Shown: positions 34,631-43,917 of the stretch, in pieces
Numbering within the stretch: the stretch's first letter is position 1
How the letters are laid out: each line of letters opens with the position of its first letter
From: Enterocloster alcoholdehydrogenati
Lineage (GTDB): Bacteria; Bacillota; Clostridia; Lachnospirales; Lachnospiraceae
Length of the DNA stretch: 64,000 bases
Reading direction: 5' to 3'
NCBI RefSeq assembly: GCF_013282095.1
Contig: NZ_BLTJ01000003.1
Span: 62,001-126,000, forward strand
Made by a program: the position numbers and the translations under genes
The notes under the pieces: model-generated
What the model was told of the DNA's origin: nothing
What the model saw: the letters and a program-made list of their open reading frames with translations, nothing else
The model's database searches: none

Positions 34631-36458
34631 AGCTGTGTATGGGCGCACTCAAAAGCTCTTTTAATGCCTCTGCCAGGATATCGTCGTCCTCCTGGCTGCG
34701 CACAGCGATCCGCAGAAACTGCCGGTTTTTAAGCTTTACCTTGGAGGACAGATCCTTTACAAGGCAGTTATACCGCAGCAGCAGCTGCTGAGTCACTGCG
34801 CCGGCCGTATGTCCTCCGGTCAGCTCGATCATCAGATAGTCCGCCTGGGAGGGAATTACCCGTATACCGTCAACAGCGGAGAGCAGGGCTGAAAACCGGT
34901 TTCGCTCCGCCTTTACTTTTACCAGGGCGTCGGTGTAATCTTTCCTGTATTTTTCCTCAATCTGCATATAGAATTCGCCCAGAGAGTTGATATTCCAGAT
35001 GGAGACGCTCTTTTTTAATTCCTGAATCCGGGCTGTATCTGCGCTGGCTGCAATGCCCAGCCGCAGTCCCGGTATGCCGTAAGACTTGGAAATGCTCTTT
35101 ACCACCGTCAGATGGGGATTTTCATCCAGAAGCTCCTCATCCAGAAGAGAGGCGTTTTCCTCGTCTGCAAAGTCCACAAAGGATTCATCGGCAATGAAAT
35201 GGATCCCTCTTTCCCCGGTCCACTGTACCAGCCGCAGCATATCCGCCTTTGGGATATAATTGCCGGAAGGATTGTCCGGGTTTACCAGCGCCAGACAACG
35301 GATGTCCTTATCTTCAAAGAAGGCGGTAAGCTCATCTGCGGTATAGGAAAAGTTATCATTGTCCGGATAATAAGCCTCGGTTTTGTCCGGGTCATACCGG
35401 TTGGAATATTCCTCAAAGGTAGGCCGAACTACACCCAGCCGTCCTTGGGTCTGCTCGATCAGGGCTTTGATCAGCTCTGCGGCCCCGTTGCCCACCAGAA
35501 TCTGATCCTGGCGGAGAGCGAAATTCCTGGCCGCCAGAAGGGAATTTACATACATTCCTGAGGGATACTGGCGCACCAGCGCGTCAAAATTGGAACGAAT
35601 CTCATCCATCATCTTTTTTGGCGGATAGTAGCTGTTGACCAGATAGCAGAAATCCAGCATTCCCGGATATCTCCAGTAACCGCCGTACCGCCTCTGGATC
35701 AGGGCCGTCCGCTCATTTTCCGGGGCGAACATGGATTCAGCGATATCCAGATCCTGAATATCATCGATTTCGTACCACTTCTGATCCGGACTTAAGCGCT
35801 TCGCCTTGATGCCGGGATCATCCAGAGCCACCAGAACCTTTAAAACCTGCTCGTAATATTCGTTGTTTCCCAGGGCTTTTGTGTAAGCCTCCAGAAAAGG
35901 AACGTAGTGGGTGCGGGAAAATTCCCGGCTGAACTTGTAAAGGTTTACCGTCTTGTAGTAATCCTCAATTTCCGAAAAACGGAACTGCTTTTTTGAGATC
36001 ATGTCAATGATATCATCCTGCTCGGACAGGCGAACGCAGGTGCCGTCCATCCAGGCTTCATATTTTGCCACAAGCGCCAGGCTGTCCCTGGGATCCTCCA
36101 TCAGGCAGTCAAGAACCGAATCCTGGAAAATAACATCGGATTCCAGAAGAAGGGTATCCTCCTTGAGAAGATAATCCTTTGCAAGGAAAAGGGAATAGAT
36201 GTTGTTTGTCTTGTTGTAAATGGGATTTTCTACAAATACCACAGGGGTTTTTACATCCAGGGTACGGATGTGGCCGGTCAGCTTCTCTCCCTCGTAGCCC
36301 ACCACGATTACGATCCGGGACAGGGATAAACGATCCAGCTGAGACAGGGTGCGGTTGATCATGGGAATGCCGTTTACCTTTACCATACATTTTGTGTTGT
36401 TCTGCGTCAGCTGCTTTAAGCGTTTCCCCATACCGGCAGCAAGAATGATTGCCTGCAT
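34629..36458 (-). CDS. LicC-like nucleotidyltransferase fused to class I/II aminotransferase-fold enzyme
   Basis: A 609-residue two-domain protein. Residues 1-240 are a LicC/PntC-type cytidylyltransferase (LAAGMGKRLKQLT start, NNIYSLFLAKDYL, ESDVIF with Asp108). Residues 255-609 are a PLP enzyme of the HisC/CobD type: NPDNPSG (Asn393), ADES (Asp424), SISKSYG (Lys458, the PLP lysine) and GLRLG (Arg466). A likely joint role is making a CDP-activated amino-alcohol: CobD-type enzymes decarboxylate phospho-Thr or phospho-Ser to amino-alcohol phosphates, which the first domain could activate. A LicD transferase is encoded 3 kb away. Plain aminotransferase activity remains possible. Confidence 0.8.
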   Translation of the reverse strand: MQAIILAAGMGKRLKQLTQNNTKCMVKVNGIPMINRTLSQLDRLSLSRIVIVVGYEGEKLTGHIRTLDVKTPVVFVENPIYNKTNNIYSLFLAKDYLLKEDTLLLESDVIFQDSVLDCLMEDPRDSLALVAKYEAWMDGTCVRLSEQDDIIDMISKKQFRFSEIEDYYKTVNLYKFSREFSRTHYVPFLEAYTKALGNNEYYEQVLKVLVALDDPGIKAKRLSPDQKWYEIDDIQDLDIAESMFAPENERTALIQRRYGGYWRYPGMLDFCYLVNSYYPPKKMMDEIRSNFDALVRQYPSGMYVNSLLAARNFALRQDQILVGNGAAELIKALIEQTQGRLGVVRPTFEEYSNRYDPDKTEAYYPDNDNFSYTADELTAFFEDKDIRCLALVNPDNPSGNYIPKADMLRLVQWTGERGIHFIADESFVDFADEENASLLDEELLDENPHLTVVKSISKSYGIPGLRLGIAASADTARIQELKKSVSIWNINSLGEFYMQIEEKYRKDYTDALVKVKAERNRFSALLSAVDGIRVIPSQADYLMIELTGGHTAGAVTQQLLLRYNCLVKDLSSKVKLKNRQFLRIAVRSQEDDDILAEALKELLSAPIHS

Positions 36459-36579
36459 AAAATATTCTCCTTAAAATGTAATTATAAGAGCGGTTTCAGG
36501 CAGATGGAAGGCATCTGCCAAAAGCCGCAGGTTCAGTCAAACAGATAAAAGCCGCATATCCGGCTTAAAAAGGTCTGCA

Positions 36580-37536
36580 TTAACGGGAAGGCTGTCCGGG
36601 GCCGCTTCCGGGCAGATAACGGAAAGAAGGCCCGTCCGGGGCCTTATGGCGTCCCCTGAGTACATCTCTGTAGACCTGGATGCGGTAGCCGCGCAGCTCC
36701 CTCTGATTTCCTGCAAGAGACAAAAGAGTGTCGACGGCGATATGGGCCCAGTGATTGGCGGTGATATAGGCCATATACAGAGGCGGACATTTGGAATAGG
36801 TGCGGCCAATGTCGATGGCATTGCGGAATCCGTAGTAATTCTTCCAGCCAATAAGCGGAGCCTGGCCTGGTACGGCTGTCTTGTGGTTTAAGACGGCCGT
36901 ATTGACATTTAAGATCCGGGAGCGCCGGTGAAAGCGCATACAGTATTCCGTGTCGTCAAACCAGATAAAATATTCCGTTTTCGGAAGGCCGATTTCCCGA
37001 ACCAGAGAAGTCTTTACCAAAAGGCCGCAGAAGGTGCTGATATCGTATTCAAAAAAGGGTGTCCCGTAGGCCGTCTCCGGGACAGGTTCATAAAACATCA
37101 GATAAGGGTTCTTAAGAAAACGCCGATGGCTGGTGTCGATGGCTCCGGCTGTGGTCACTGTGCCGGAATAGGCAAGATAATCCGTGTGAAGAACCGCCTT
37201 CTGCAGCTCCGCTATATAGTCTGGTGCGATCATGGCGTCATCATCTATGATCAGGAGCCAGTCGCAGTCTGTGTTGGCCAGCCGATTCATTCCATAGGCA
37301 AACCCGCCGGCTCCGCCCAGGTTCTGCTCCAGGCGGCAGATGTCAAGAGCCGGGCTGTCCGGCCTGTTCTCTGCCGCGTCCGTAAGCCCCTCCAGATACG
37401 CGCCGGTGCCGTCGCTGCTGTGATTGTCCACAATACACACCCTGGAAAACGGCACCGTCTGGCCGAGGACGCAGTTTATACATTCCTTAAGCAGTTCCAG
37501 CCGGTTGTAGGTTACGATAATGACTCCAAATTTCAA
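36580..37536 (-). CDS. Family 2 glycosyltransferase (galactofuranosyl/rhamnosyl type)
   Basis: A 318-residue GT2. GVIIVTYNRLELLKECI opens the GT-A fold; IVDNHSSDGT, LIIDDDAMI (DDD metal site) and FIWFDDTEYCMRF follow, the last typical of rhamnosyl- and galactofuranosyltransferases. The start is a TTG at 37534-37536 preceded by AAGGAGG five bases upstream; longer readings run into non-conserved sequence. It is on the minus strand with the cytidylyltransferase fusion 121 bases downstream and close to glf, so galactofuranose is a reasonable guess for the sugar. Confidence 0.85.
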   Translation of the reverse strand: MKFGVIIVTYNRLELLKECINCVLGQTVPFSRVCIVDNHSSDGTGAYLEGLTDAAENRPDSPALDICRLEQNLGGAGGFAYGMNRLANTDCDWLLIIDDDAMIAPDYIAELQKAVLHTDYLAYSGTVTTAGAIDTSHRRFLKNPYLMFYEPVPETAYGTPFFEYDISTFCGLLVKTSLVREIGLPKTEYFIWFDDTEYCMRFHRRSRILNVNTAVLNHKTAVPGQAPLIGWKNYYGFRNAIDIGRTYSKCPPLYMAYITANHWAHIAVDTLLSLAGNQRELRGYRIQVYRDVLRGRHKAPDGPSFRYLPGSGPGQPSR

Positions 37537-37731
37537 AGGGGCCTCCTTCCATGATCCGAGGATCCTGTTATGGTTCTGATTATAAGTCATTTGGGAAGGG
37601 ATGTCAAACTTTGTAAGGCCGCATTGCGCCCGGGCCGGGAATATGCTACAATCATCAGAAAGCATTGGCGGCAGCGGCCCGAAGCACCGGTGACGGCAGC
37701 CATTTTTTACAGAAAACGGAGCAGATTCAAT

Positions 37732-39228
37732 ATGAGTAAAAATAAGGAGGGCAGAAGCAAAAGTATGCCCAGTATCCGCAAAAACTATACCTACAACCTG
37801 ATCTACCAGATCATGACGCTTCTCACGCCCTTTATCACTACGCCCTATCTGTCCAGGGTGCTGGGGCCGGATGGTACTGGCATCCAAAGCTACACCAATT
37901 CTGTGGTCCAGTATTTCGCCATTGCGGCGGCTCTTGGAACCGCTTCCTACGGACAGAGGGAGATTGCCCGCAGCCGGGATGACAAAGAGGCCCTTGGATG
38001 CCTGTTCTGGGAGATAGAGCTGCTTTGCGCAGGCACTACGGCCCTGTGCCTGATCTGCTGGATGGGCGTGATCGGCTTTTCAAAGGAGTACGCCCCCTAT
38101 TACGGAGCGCTGTCCATGACCCTGATTGCCGTGGCTTTTGATATCTCTTGGTTTTTCGGGGGCCTGGAGCAGTACGGCCTGATTGTTGTGAGAAATATGG
38201 CGGTAAAATGCGTCGGTATTGCCATGCTCTTTCTCTTTATCCGCACAAAAAACGACCTCCTTTTATATGTATCCCTTACGGCTGTCACCGGACTATTGGG
38301 AAATATTTCCATGTGGGGATATCTAAGGCAGTTTGTGGGGAAACCGGACATCAGCCAGCTCCGCCCTTTCAGGCATCTGAAGGAGACGTTTGTGTATTTC
38401 ATCCCTACCATTGCCACATCCGTCTATACGATTCTTGACAAGACCATGCTTGGATGGTTTACAGGACAGGATAAGTCCCAGAACGGCTACTATGAGTATG
38501 CCACCGGTTTTGTCAATATGTCAAAGATTCTGATTATGTCTTTTAACGCCGTTATGTCTGCCCGTATGTCCTATCTGTTCGGGGCCGGGAGGATAGCAGA
38601 GATACAAGAGAGGATCCAGGGTTCCATGGATTTTGTGCTTTTTCTGGCGGTTCCCATCACCCTGGGCCTGGCAGGAATCGCAGGGGACTTTGTGCCATGG
38701 TTTTTAGGAGCCGAGTATCGGCCTGTGATCTCTCTTATGTACGTCTGCGCGCCCCTGGTATTCGTTGTGGGCCTGAGTGACTGCGTGGGAAGCCAGATCC
38801 TTACTCCCGGCGGTATGCGGGCCCAGAGCAGCAGGGTCATTGTAGCAGGTGCGGGAGTTAATTTTCTTTTGAATTTAGTTCTGATCCCACGATTTTTGGC
38901 CTCTGGAGCAGCAGCGGCTTCTGTTATTGCTGAATGCTTCATTACCATTTTCTATCTATGGCTTGGACGGGGCTTTGTAAAACCTTCCATGATATGGAAA
39001 TATGGCTGGAGACGCCTGCTTGCGGGCCTGGCCATGCTGGGTGCTGTCCTGGGGCTGGGAAATGCTCTTGAAACGGCAGCAGGAACCGGTCCGGCAGTGA
39101 CCTTTGCACAGATTATCGGCGGGGCGGTGGTCTATGGGCTGAGTCTTCTCCTTCTTAAAGACCCGTTTATATGGAAATGGGCGCAAATGATCCTGTGCCG
39201 TCTTTCGGGACGGCAGCGGGGGGAGTAA
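37732..39228 (+). CDS. Polysaccharide flippase (Wzx/PST family)
   Basis: A 498-residue protein with about 12-14 membrane helices: KNYTYNLIYQIMTLLTPFITTPYLSRVLGPDG at the start is characteristic of the Gram-positive Wzx/RfbX group, followed by GTASYGQREIARSRD. It would flip lipid-linked glycan units across the membrane. ATG 37732 follows CGGAG; an ATG at 37765 also has an upstream AAGGAGG but at too long a spacing. This is one of two flippases in the window; the other is at 44633. Confidence 0.9.
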   Translation: MSKNKEGRSKSMPSIRKNYTYNLIYQIMTLLTPFITTPYLSRVLGPDGTGIQSYTNSVVQYFAIAAALGTASYGQREIARSRDDKEALGCLFWEIELLCAGTTALCLICWMGVIGFSKEYAPYYGALSMTLIAVAFDISWFFGGLEQYGLIVVRNMAVKCVGIAMLFLFIRTKNDLLLYVSLTAVTGLLGNISMWGYLRQFVGKPDISQLRPFRHLKETFVYFIPTIATSVYTILDKTMLGWFTGQDKSQNGYYEYATGFVNMSKILIMSFNAVMSARMSYLFGAGRIAEIQERIQGSMDFVLFLAVPITLGLAGIAGDFVPWFLGAEYRPVISLMYVCAPLVFVVGLSDCVGSQILTPGGMRAQSSRVIVAGAGVNFLLNLVLIPRFLASGAAAASVIAECFITIFYLWLGRGFVKPSMIWKYGWRRLLAGLAMLGAVLGLGNALETAAGTGPAVTFAQIIGGAVVYGLSLLLLKDPFIWKWAQMILCRLSGRQRGE

Positions 39229-39305
39229 GACCTCTTTCGAGCCGTATTCGGATGATAGGGTGATACGTTTGTATGAAAATCAGTGAAAACAGGAGCGACC
39301 GATTC

Positions 39306-40229
39306 ATGGAAGAAGAGATATTTTATAAAGAAGAAATGCGCTGCGGCTGGAAGGTAGATCAAAAGACAAAGAGAGTCTGGGCCGTGCAGCTGGAAATGCT
39401 GGATGAGGTAGAACGCATCTGTAAAAAACATGGCTTAAAATACTTTGCCGACAGCGGCACCCTGATCGGTGCAGTCCGCCATCAGGGCTATATCCCCTGG
39501 GATGATGACATTGACCTGGTGATGCTGCGGGAAGATTACGAGGCATTTATCCGCATTGCCCCAGGGGAGCTGCGAAAGCCGCTGGCGCTGCAGACCCCCT
39601 ATGCAGAGAAGAATTATCTGCGCGCCCATGCGCAGATTCGCAACAGCCAGACCACCGGATGCAGCAAGGAGGACCGAAAGGCCGGATATAACTGCGGTAT
39701 CTTTATTGATATTTTCCCGCTGGACGCCATGCCTGAGGGAAAACTTGCCTCCCGACTTTGGGCGTATTCCGTCCAGACCCTGTGGACGATCCTGTATACC
39801 TGGTATCGTTTTGATTACTATGACAATGCGACTGTATTTGGAAGGCTGCTGCACCAGCTGGGAAATCTGCTTCACATCCCCATGGAGCGTTCTTTTGCAG
39901 TGTATGAAAGGCTTTGCCGCTGTTTTAACGGGAAAAATACCAGCCGCGTCTGCGATACGGTCTTTATCCGCCAGCTGGAAAAAAATACATGGAACCGCCA
40001 GTGGTTTGAGAAAATGGTCTATCTTCCATTTGAAAACCGCATGATTCCTGCTCCCGCCGGCTATGACGGACGGCTGAGACAGGAGTACGGCGATTATATG
40101 AAACCGGCCCAGGCTCCCACCATGCACGGAACGCTTCTCCTGGACCCGGATATCCCCTATGAGGAATACCGCAGAAGGGGATGGAAGAAAAAAGAGCAGG
40201 GCTGCCGGGAAAGCAGCTCTGCCCTTTGA
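39306..40229 (+). CDS. LicD-family phosphotransferase
   Basis: A 307-residue LicD/fukutin-family enzyme. The signature GTLIGAVRHQGYIPWDDDIDL is at residues 51-71 (with Asp66-68 and Asp70), and YNCGIFIDIFPLD follows. LicD enzymes move phosphocholine, or related phospho-alcohols, from a CDP donor to a glycan. ATG 39306 is chosen because AGGAG (39291-39295) is ten bases before it. The cytidylyltransferase fusion at 34629 is the obvious donor-making partner. It converges with the L,D-transpeptidase gene 13 bases away. Confidence 0.9.
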   Translation: MEEEIFYKEEMRCGWKVDQKTKRVWAVQLEMLDEVERICKKHGLKYFADSGTLIGAVRHQGYIPWDDDIDLVMLREDYEAFIRIAPGELRKPLALQTPYAEKNYLRAHAQIRNSQTTGCSKEDRKAGYNCGIFIDIFPLDAMPEGKLASRLWAYSVQTLWTILYTWYRFDYYDNATVFGRLLHQLGNLLHIPMERSFAVYERLCRCFNGKNTSRVCDTVFIRQLEKNTWNRQWFEKMVYLPFENRMIPAPAGYDGRLRQEYGDYMKPAQAPTMHGTLLLDPDIPYEEYRRRGWKKKEQGCRESSSAL

Positions 40230-40242
40230 GCAGGATTTATGT

Positions 40243-41733
40243 TTATTGTCCGTTTTCCGGCACATTTACATCTGTAGGATCGTAGGTCTGTGTCTCCGGT
40301 ATCATCTTCTGGATAGCGGGACGGTCGAAGGGGCCTGGAACATCGGAGTTGTATACGTTGACAGTGGTTCCAAGGGCGCAGTGGTCAAAAATCCATTTTG
40401 CATCCTCGGTGGTGTAGCGGATACAGCCGTGGGACGGGGTAGCTCCCAGGTAATTGTAGGTTGACGGTTTCAGGGTGTAGGGATTCGGCTTCTCGTAGAT
40501 AACAGAGTGGAGCAGAATCGGGATTCCCTTATCAAGACGGGTGCAGTACTGGCAGTATTCATCCGTGTTCATCAGCCGCCAGCGGTATTTCTCAGGGGTT
40601 TTGTGATCTCCCAGAGGCGTGTCGTCGCCGGTGGAGCAGAGGAAGGTCTTGTAGGGGATGATAAAGCCGTTTGCACCGTCCTGGATATAAACGGTGGTGC
40701 AGTTCATCTGCTTGTTGATCCTGATCAGGAAGGGACCCTGGGAATTTAAGTAAGGCTCTAAGTCCTGCACCAGCTTTCCGTTCCCTTCAAAGTAATACTT
40801 ATAGCCGTCTATGTACTGCCAGCCTGTGACGATGGCGTTGTCCACCACATAGTAGCGGTCTCTGTCATTCCATACCCAGCCAGTAAAAAGATCTCCGGTT
40901 CCGTTGCTGAATACGGGTGTGCCGTTTACAAACTGGATGCCGTCGGGCGCGGCGGATACAAGAGGCGCGTCCATTTTGTATACGGCGCCTTCGGTGCCTT
41001 TTCCCCAGAGAGAGAACCGCAGCCCCGTGATATAGCGTCCGCGGGCCATGGCGCCATTGGTGCCGCCGTTTTTAGACCAGTCGCAGGCTGTTCCGTCGGA
41101 GAGGGTAGCACAGTAGTATACGTCAAAGCTGTTTCCGAATACGCCGTTTAAACGGATCTGCACAGCCTCGATGGGACAGTCGGCCGCCCAGGTGGTGTGA
41201 CCGCCGTTCATGGCCCAGTTGCTCCAGCCGCGGTTAGCGCTGTAGGTGCGGTAGAGCACGTCTCCCGGCAGGTTATTGGCGTAGATGGACATACTGATAA
41301 AGCCGCCCTCTCCGGGAAGGATAGTGGTGTCATCCCGGATGGGATCGGTCCAGGTCATATCCGGCCGGAGAAGCTGTACCTGCAAAAAGGCCTGATTGGC
41401 AGAAACCTGAGAGGACTCCTGTGTCTGGCTCTCCTGGGCCTGCCCGTTGGTCTCGCTGCCTGTCTGTGTCTGGCCGGACTGATCATCGCCGGAAGCCTGG
41501 GACTCTCCCTGTCCGTCCCCCTGGCTGTCTGCTCCTGTATCCGGCGTTACGATCACACCGGGACCGGCATTGGTGGTATCGCCGGACACTCCGGGAGCTT
41601 CCTGGGAAACCTCCGCAGGCTTTGTGACGCCGGGGCCGCCGGATTCCTGGTCTGCCAGAGCCGCCAAGGAGCTGCCGGCAATCAGGGAAGCCGTCAGGAT
41701 TCCAAAAGCCATATATCGAAAGGATCGCTGCAT
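40243..41733 (-). CDS. Secreted L,D-transpeptidase (YkuD) with ChW and choline-binding-like repeats
   Basis: A 496-residue exported enzyme. A signal peptide (about 1-27) is followed by a Gly/Gln/Ser-rich linker (to about 110). Next are hydrophobic-W repeats with GW motifs (about 120-250), then a glucan/choline-binding-type repeat pair (FTGWVWNDRDRYYVVDN, TGWQYIDGYKYYFEGNG). The C-terminal YkuD domain has the catalytic SHGCIRY (His-Gly-Cys). It forms 3-3 cross-links in peptidoglycan or attaches proteins to it. The repeats should hold it on the wall, perhaps on the phospho-alcohol decorated glycan predicted from LicD. RBS is CAGGAGG. Confidence 0.9.
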   Translation of the reverse strand: MQRSFRYMAFGILTASLIAGSSLAALADQESGGPGVTKPAEVSQEAPGVSGDTTNAGPGVIVTPDTGADSQGDGQGESQASGDDQSGQTQTGSETNGQAQESQTQESSQVSANQAFLQVQLLRPDMTWTDPIRDDTTILPGEGGFISMSIYANNLPGDVLYRTYSANRGWSNWAMNGGHTTWAADCPIEAVQIRLNGVFGNSFDVYYCATLSDGTACDWSKNGGTNGAMARGRYITGLRFSLWGKGTEGAVYKMDAPLVSAAPDGIQFVNGTPVFSNGTGDLFTGWVWNDRDRYYVVDNAIVTGWQYIDGYKYYFEGNGKLVQDLEPYLNSQGPFLIRINKQMNCTTVYIQDGANGFIIPYKTFLCSTGDDTPLGDHKTPEKYRWRLMNTDEYCQYCTRLDKGIPILLHSVIYEKPNPYTLKPSTYNYLGATPSHGCIRYTTEDAKWIFDHCALGTTVNVYNSDVPGPFDRPAIQKMIPETQTYDPTDVNVPENGQ

Positions 41734-41919
41734 GATAAAAACCTCCTGAATAGGTAATAGAGCGCTTTCACAGCGCAGTGCAGCGGATAAACGCGAGGCT
41801 GCACTCCAAAATAATTTAACATATTTAAAGGAAAAATTCCATATATGATTTACTTTTTTAAGCTCTTATTGTAAAATCGTAAATAAAATGACCGGAGAAT
41901 GTAAGAAACAGGTGATAAT

Positions 41920-42930
41920 ATGTCAGGGAAAGAACGCGGGATCAACATCATATATGCCTCTAACGACGGATATGCAGGCCATCTGGCCGCTTCCCTCTGT
42001 TCCCTTTTAGACAACAACCGCCAGGCAGAGTCCATTGATATCTACCTTCTGTCTGTGGGAATGTGCGGGGAATATCAGGAGCGTTTAAAGGATCTGGCCG
42101 CCTCCTTCGGCCGCCGCCTGTTTTCGGTGGAACTGGGAGATCTGAAGGCTCGTTTTCCCTACAAGATAGACACAAGGGGATTTGACATCAGCGCCATGGG
42201 ACGCCTGTTTGCACCGCAGGTCCTTCCGGTTTCAGTGGAACGGGCGCTGTATCTGGACTGCGACACCATCGTCTGCGGATCTATTTTGCCGCTGTATGAG
42301 ACAAAGCTTAAGGGCTGTCTTGCGGGAATGGTGATGGAGCCTACGGTGTACCGGGAGATGAAGGAGACTATCGGCATGAGGCCGGAGGAGCCTTACTTTA
42401 ATTCCGGTATGATCCTTATGGATCTTAAGGGCTGGCGCAGGGAAGGCGTGGTTGAGAAGCTGCTTGACTTTTACGGCGCACACGCCGGAAACCTTTTTGC
42501 CTGTGACCAGGACACTATAAACGGCGCATTAAAGGGGAGGATCCTCTCTGTTTCGCCCAGGTATAATTTCTTTACCAATTACCGCTATTTTAGCTATGAA
42601 ACACTGGAACGCCTATGCCTGGCCTATAAGATGGTGGGGAGGGAGGAGTTTCAGGCGGCAAAGCGTTCTCCGGCGGTGATCCATTATCTGGGGGATGAGA
42701 GACCCTGGATCAGGGGAAACCACAATCATTACAAACCATTATATAAGTATTATCTGTCAAAGACGCCCTGGAGGGATTTACCCCCTGCAGAGGGGAAATT
42801 CCTCTATATGCAGCTTTGGTGGTGCTTTAACCAGATGACAAGAGTCTGCCCCGGGCTGCGCCTTGCCATCAGCAGAAAGCTGGGGATGCGGGTGATCGAC
42901 GCCAGAAAGACAAGAAAGGAAAGAAAGTAA
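41920..42930 (+). CDS. Family 8 glycosyltransferase
   Basis: A 336-residue GT8. INIIYASNDGYAGHLAASLCSLL at the start, the DxD metal motif in LYLDCDTIV and FNSGMILMDL, then DQDTINGAL and HYLGDERPW, are all family landmarks. These enzymes use UDP-glucose or UDP-galactose. It starts the plus-strand glycosyltransferase operon 41920-49161; eight bases separate it from the next gene. Confidence 0.92.
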   Translation: MSGKERGINIIYASNDGYAGHLAASLCSLLDNNRQAESIDIYLLSVGMCGEYQERLKDLAASFGRRLFSVELGDLKARFPYKIDTRGFDISAMGRLFAPQVLPVSVERALYLDCDTIVCGSILPLYETKLKGCLAGMVMEPTVYREMKETIGMRPEEPYFNSGMILMDLKGWRREGVVEKLLDFYGAHAGNLFACDQDTINGALKGRILSVSPRYNFFTNYRYFSYETLERLCLAYKMVGREEFQAAKRSPAVIHYLGDERPWIRGNHNHYKPLYKYYLSKTPWRDLPPAEGKFLYMQLWWCFNQMTRVCPGLRLAISRKLGMRVIDARKTRKERK

Positions 42931-42937
42931 GTTTACA

Positions 42938-43912
42938 ATGGAAAGTGACACGGACAGGGATAAGATCTGCTGTATTATTTTAAACTATAATGATGCCAAA
43001 ACCGCCATGGGGCTGGCAGAGGAACTCAAAGGCAGCCGCCTGATTGACGATATTCTCCTGGTGGATAACTGCTCCACCGATGATTCCTGGGAGCGGTTTA
43101 AGGCGCTGGAGCTTGACTGGAAAAAAGAGGAAAAACAGGATGCGCTGGTTCCCAGCCTGTGGCTGATCCGAACCTCTGAAAACGGGGGATATGGAAGCGG
43201 CAATCAGGCTGGAATCGATTACGCCATGGAGTATCTGGAGCCTGATTATATCATCATCGCAAACCCGGATATCCATGTGACTGACCGCTGCATCAAGCGG
43301 CTGCATCAGGTGCTGGAGACGGAAGAGGACGGAGCGGTGGCCTCGGCCATTGTGACGGATACAGAGGGCAATGAGCTGTTTTCCTATTGGGATCTTCTGC
43401 CTATGTGGAAGGATCTTTTTGATACGGCTCCGGTATTGAGACGGGTGTTCGCGCCTGTTTTAAAGACCCCGTTAAAGGAGCTGCCGGCAGGCACAGATAA
43501 GGATGCCAGGATCGTAGGCGCGCTGCCTGGGTCTTTTTTTATGATAAAGACCGGATGCTTTACGCCGGGGGATTTGGAGGAACTCTTTGACCGAAACATT
43601 TTCCTGTATTATGAAGAAAAGGTACTGGGGCAGAAATTAAAGGCCCTGGGACTGAAGGCATACCTGGCTACGGATGCCAGATACGTCCACGCCCACTCTG
43701 TATCCATTGACAGGAGCTATAAAAAGGCGGCGGACAGACAGAGGCTGCTTCATGAAAGTAAGCTGTATTATTATAAAAATTATCTCGGCCAGAGCTCTGC
43801 TGCGCTGACGGCTGCCAGGCTTTTTCTGGACGCGGTTCTTTTTGAGGTACGGTTCCTTACGGGAGTGCTGGGACTGAAGCCGAATAATAAGCATTTCAGA
43901 AAACGAGGTTGA
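42938..43912 (+). CDS. Family 2 glycosyltransferase
   Basis: A 324-residue GT2 with CCIILNYNDAKTAMGL, LLVDNCSTDDSW, NGGYGSGNQAGIDYA and IIANPDIHV (the DxD-like metal site). The later GALPGSFFMIK and ELFDRNIFLYYEEKVLG (acidic catalytic region) resemble rhamnosyl- and hexosyltransferases of capsule loci. Its end overlaps the start region of the next gene. Confidence 0.88.
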   Translation: MESDTDRDKICCIILNYNDAKTAMGLAEELKGSRLIDDILLVDNCSTDDSWERFKALELDWKKEEKQDALVPSLWLIRTSENGGYGSGNQAGIDYAMEYLEPDYIIIANPDIHVTDRCIKRLHQVLETEEDGAVASAIVTDTEGNELFSYWDLLPMWKDLFDTAPVLRRVFAPVLKTPLKELPAGTDKDARIVGALPGSFFMIKTGCFTPGDLEELFDRNIFLYYEEKVLGQKLKALGLKAYLATDARYVHAHSVSIDRSYKKAADRQRLLHESKLYYYKNYLGQSSAALTAARLFLDAVLFEVRFLTGVLGLKPNNKHFRKRG

Positions 43913-43917
43913 CACAG

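Noticed and set aside
40190-40242. A terminator between licD and the L,D-transpeptidase gene
   Set aside because: GCTGC/GCAGC pairing exists at the end of licD but it is short, bulged and lacks a clear T-run, so I do not call it.
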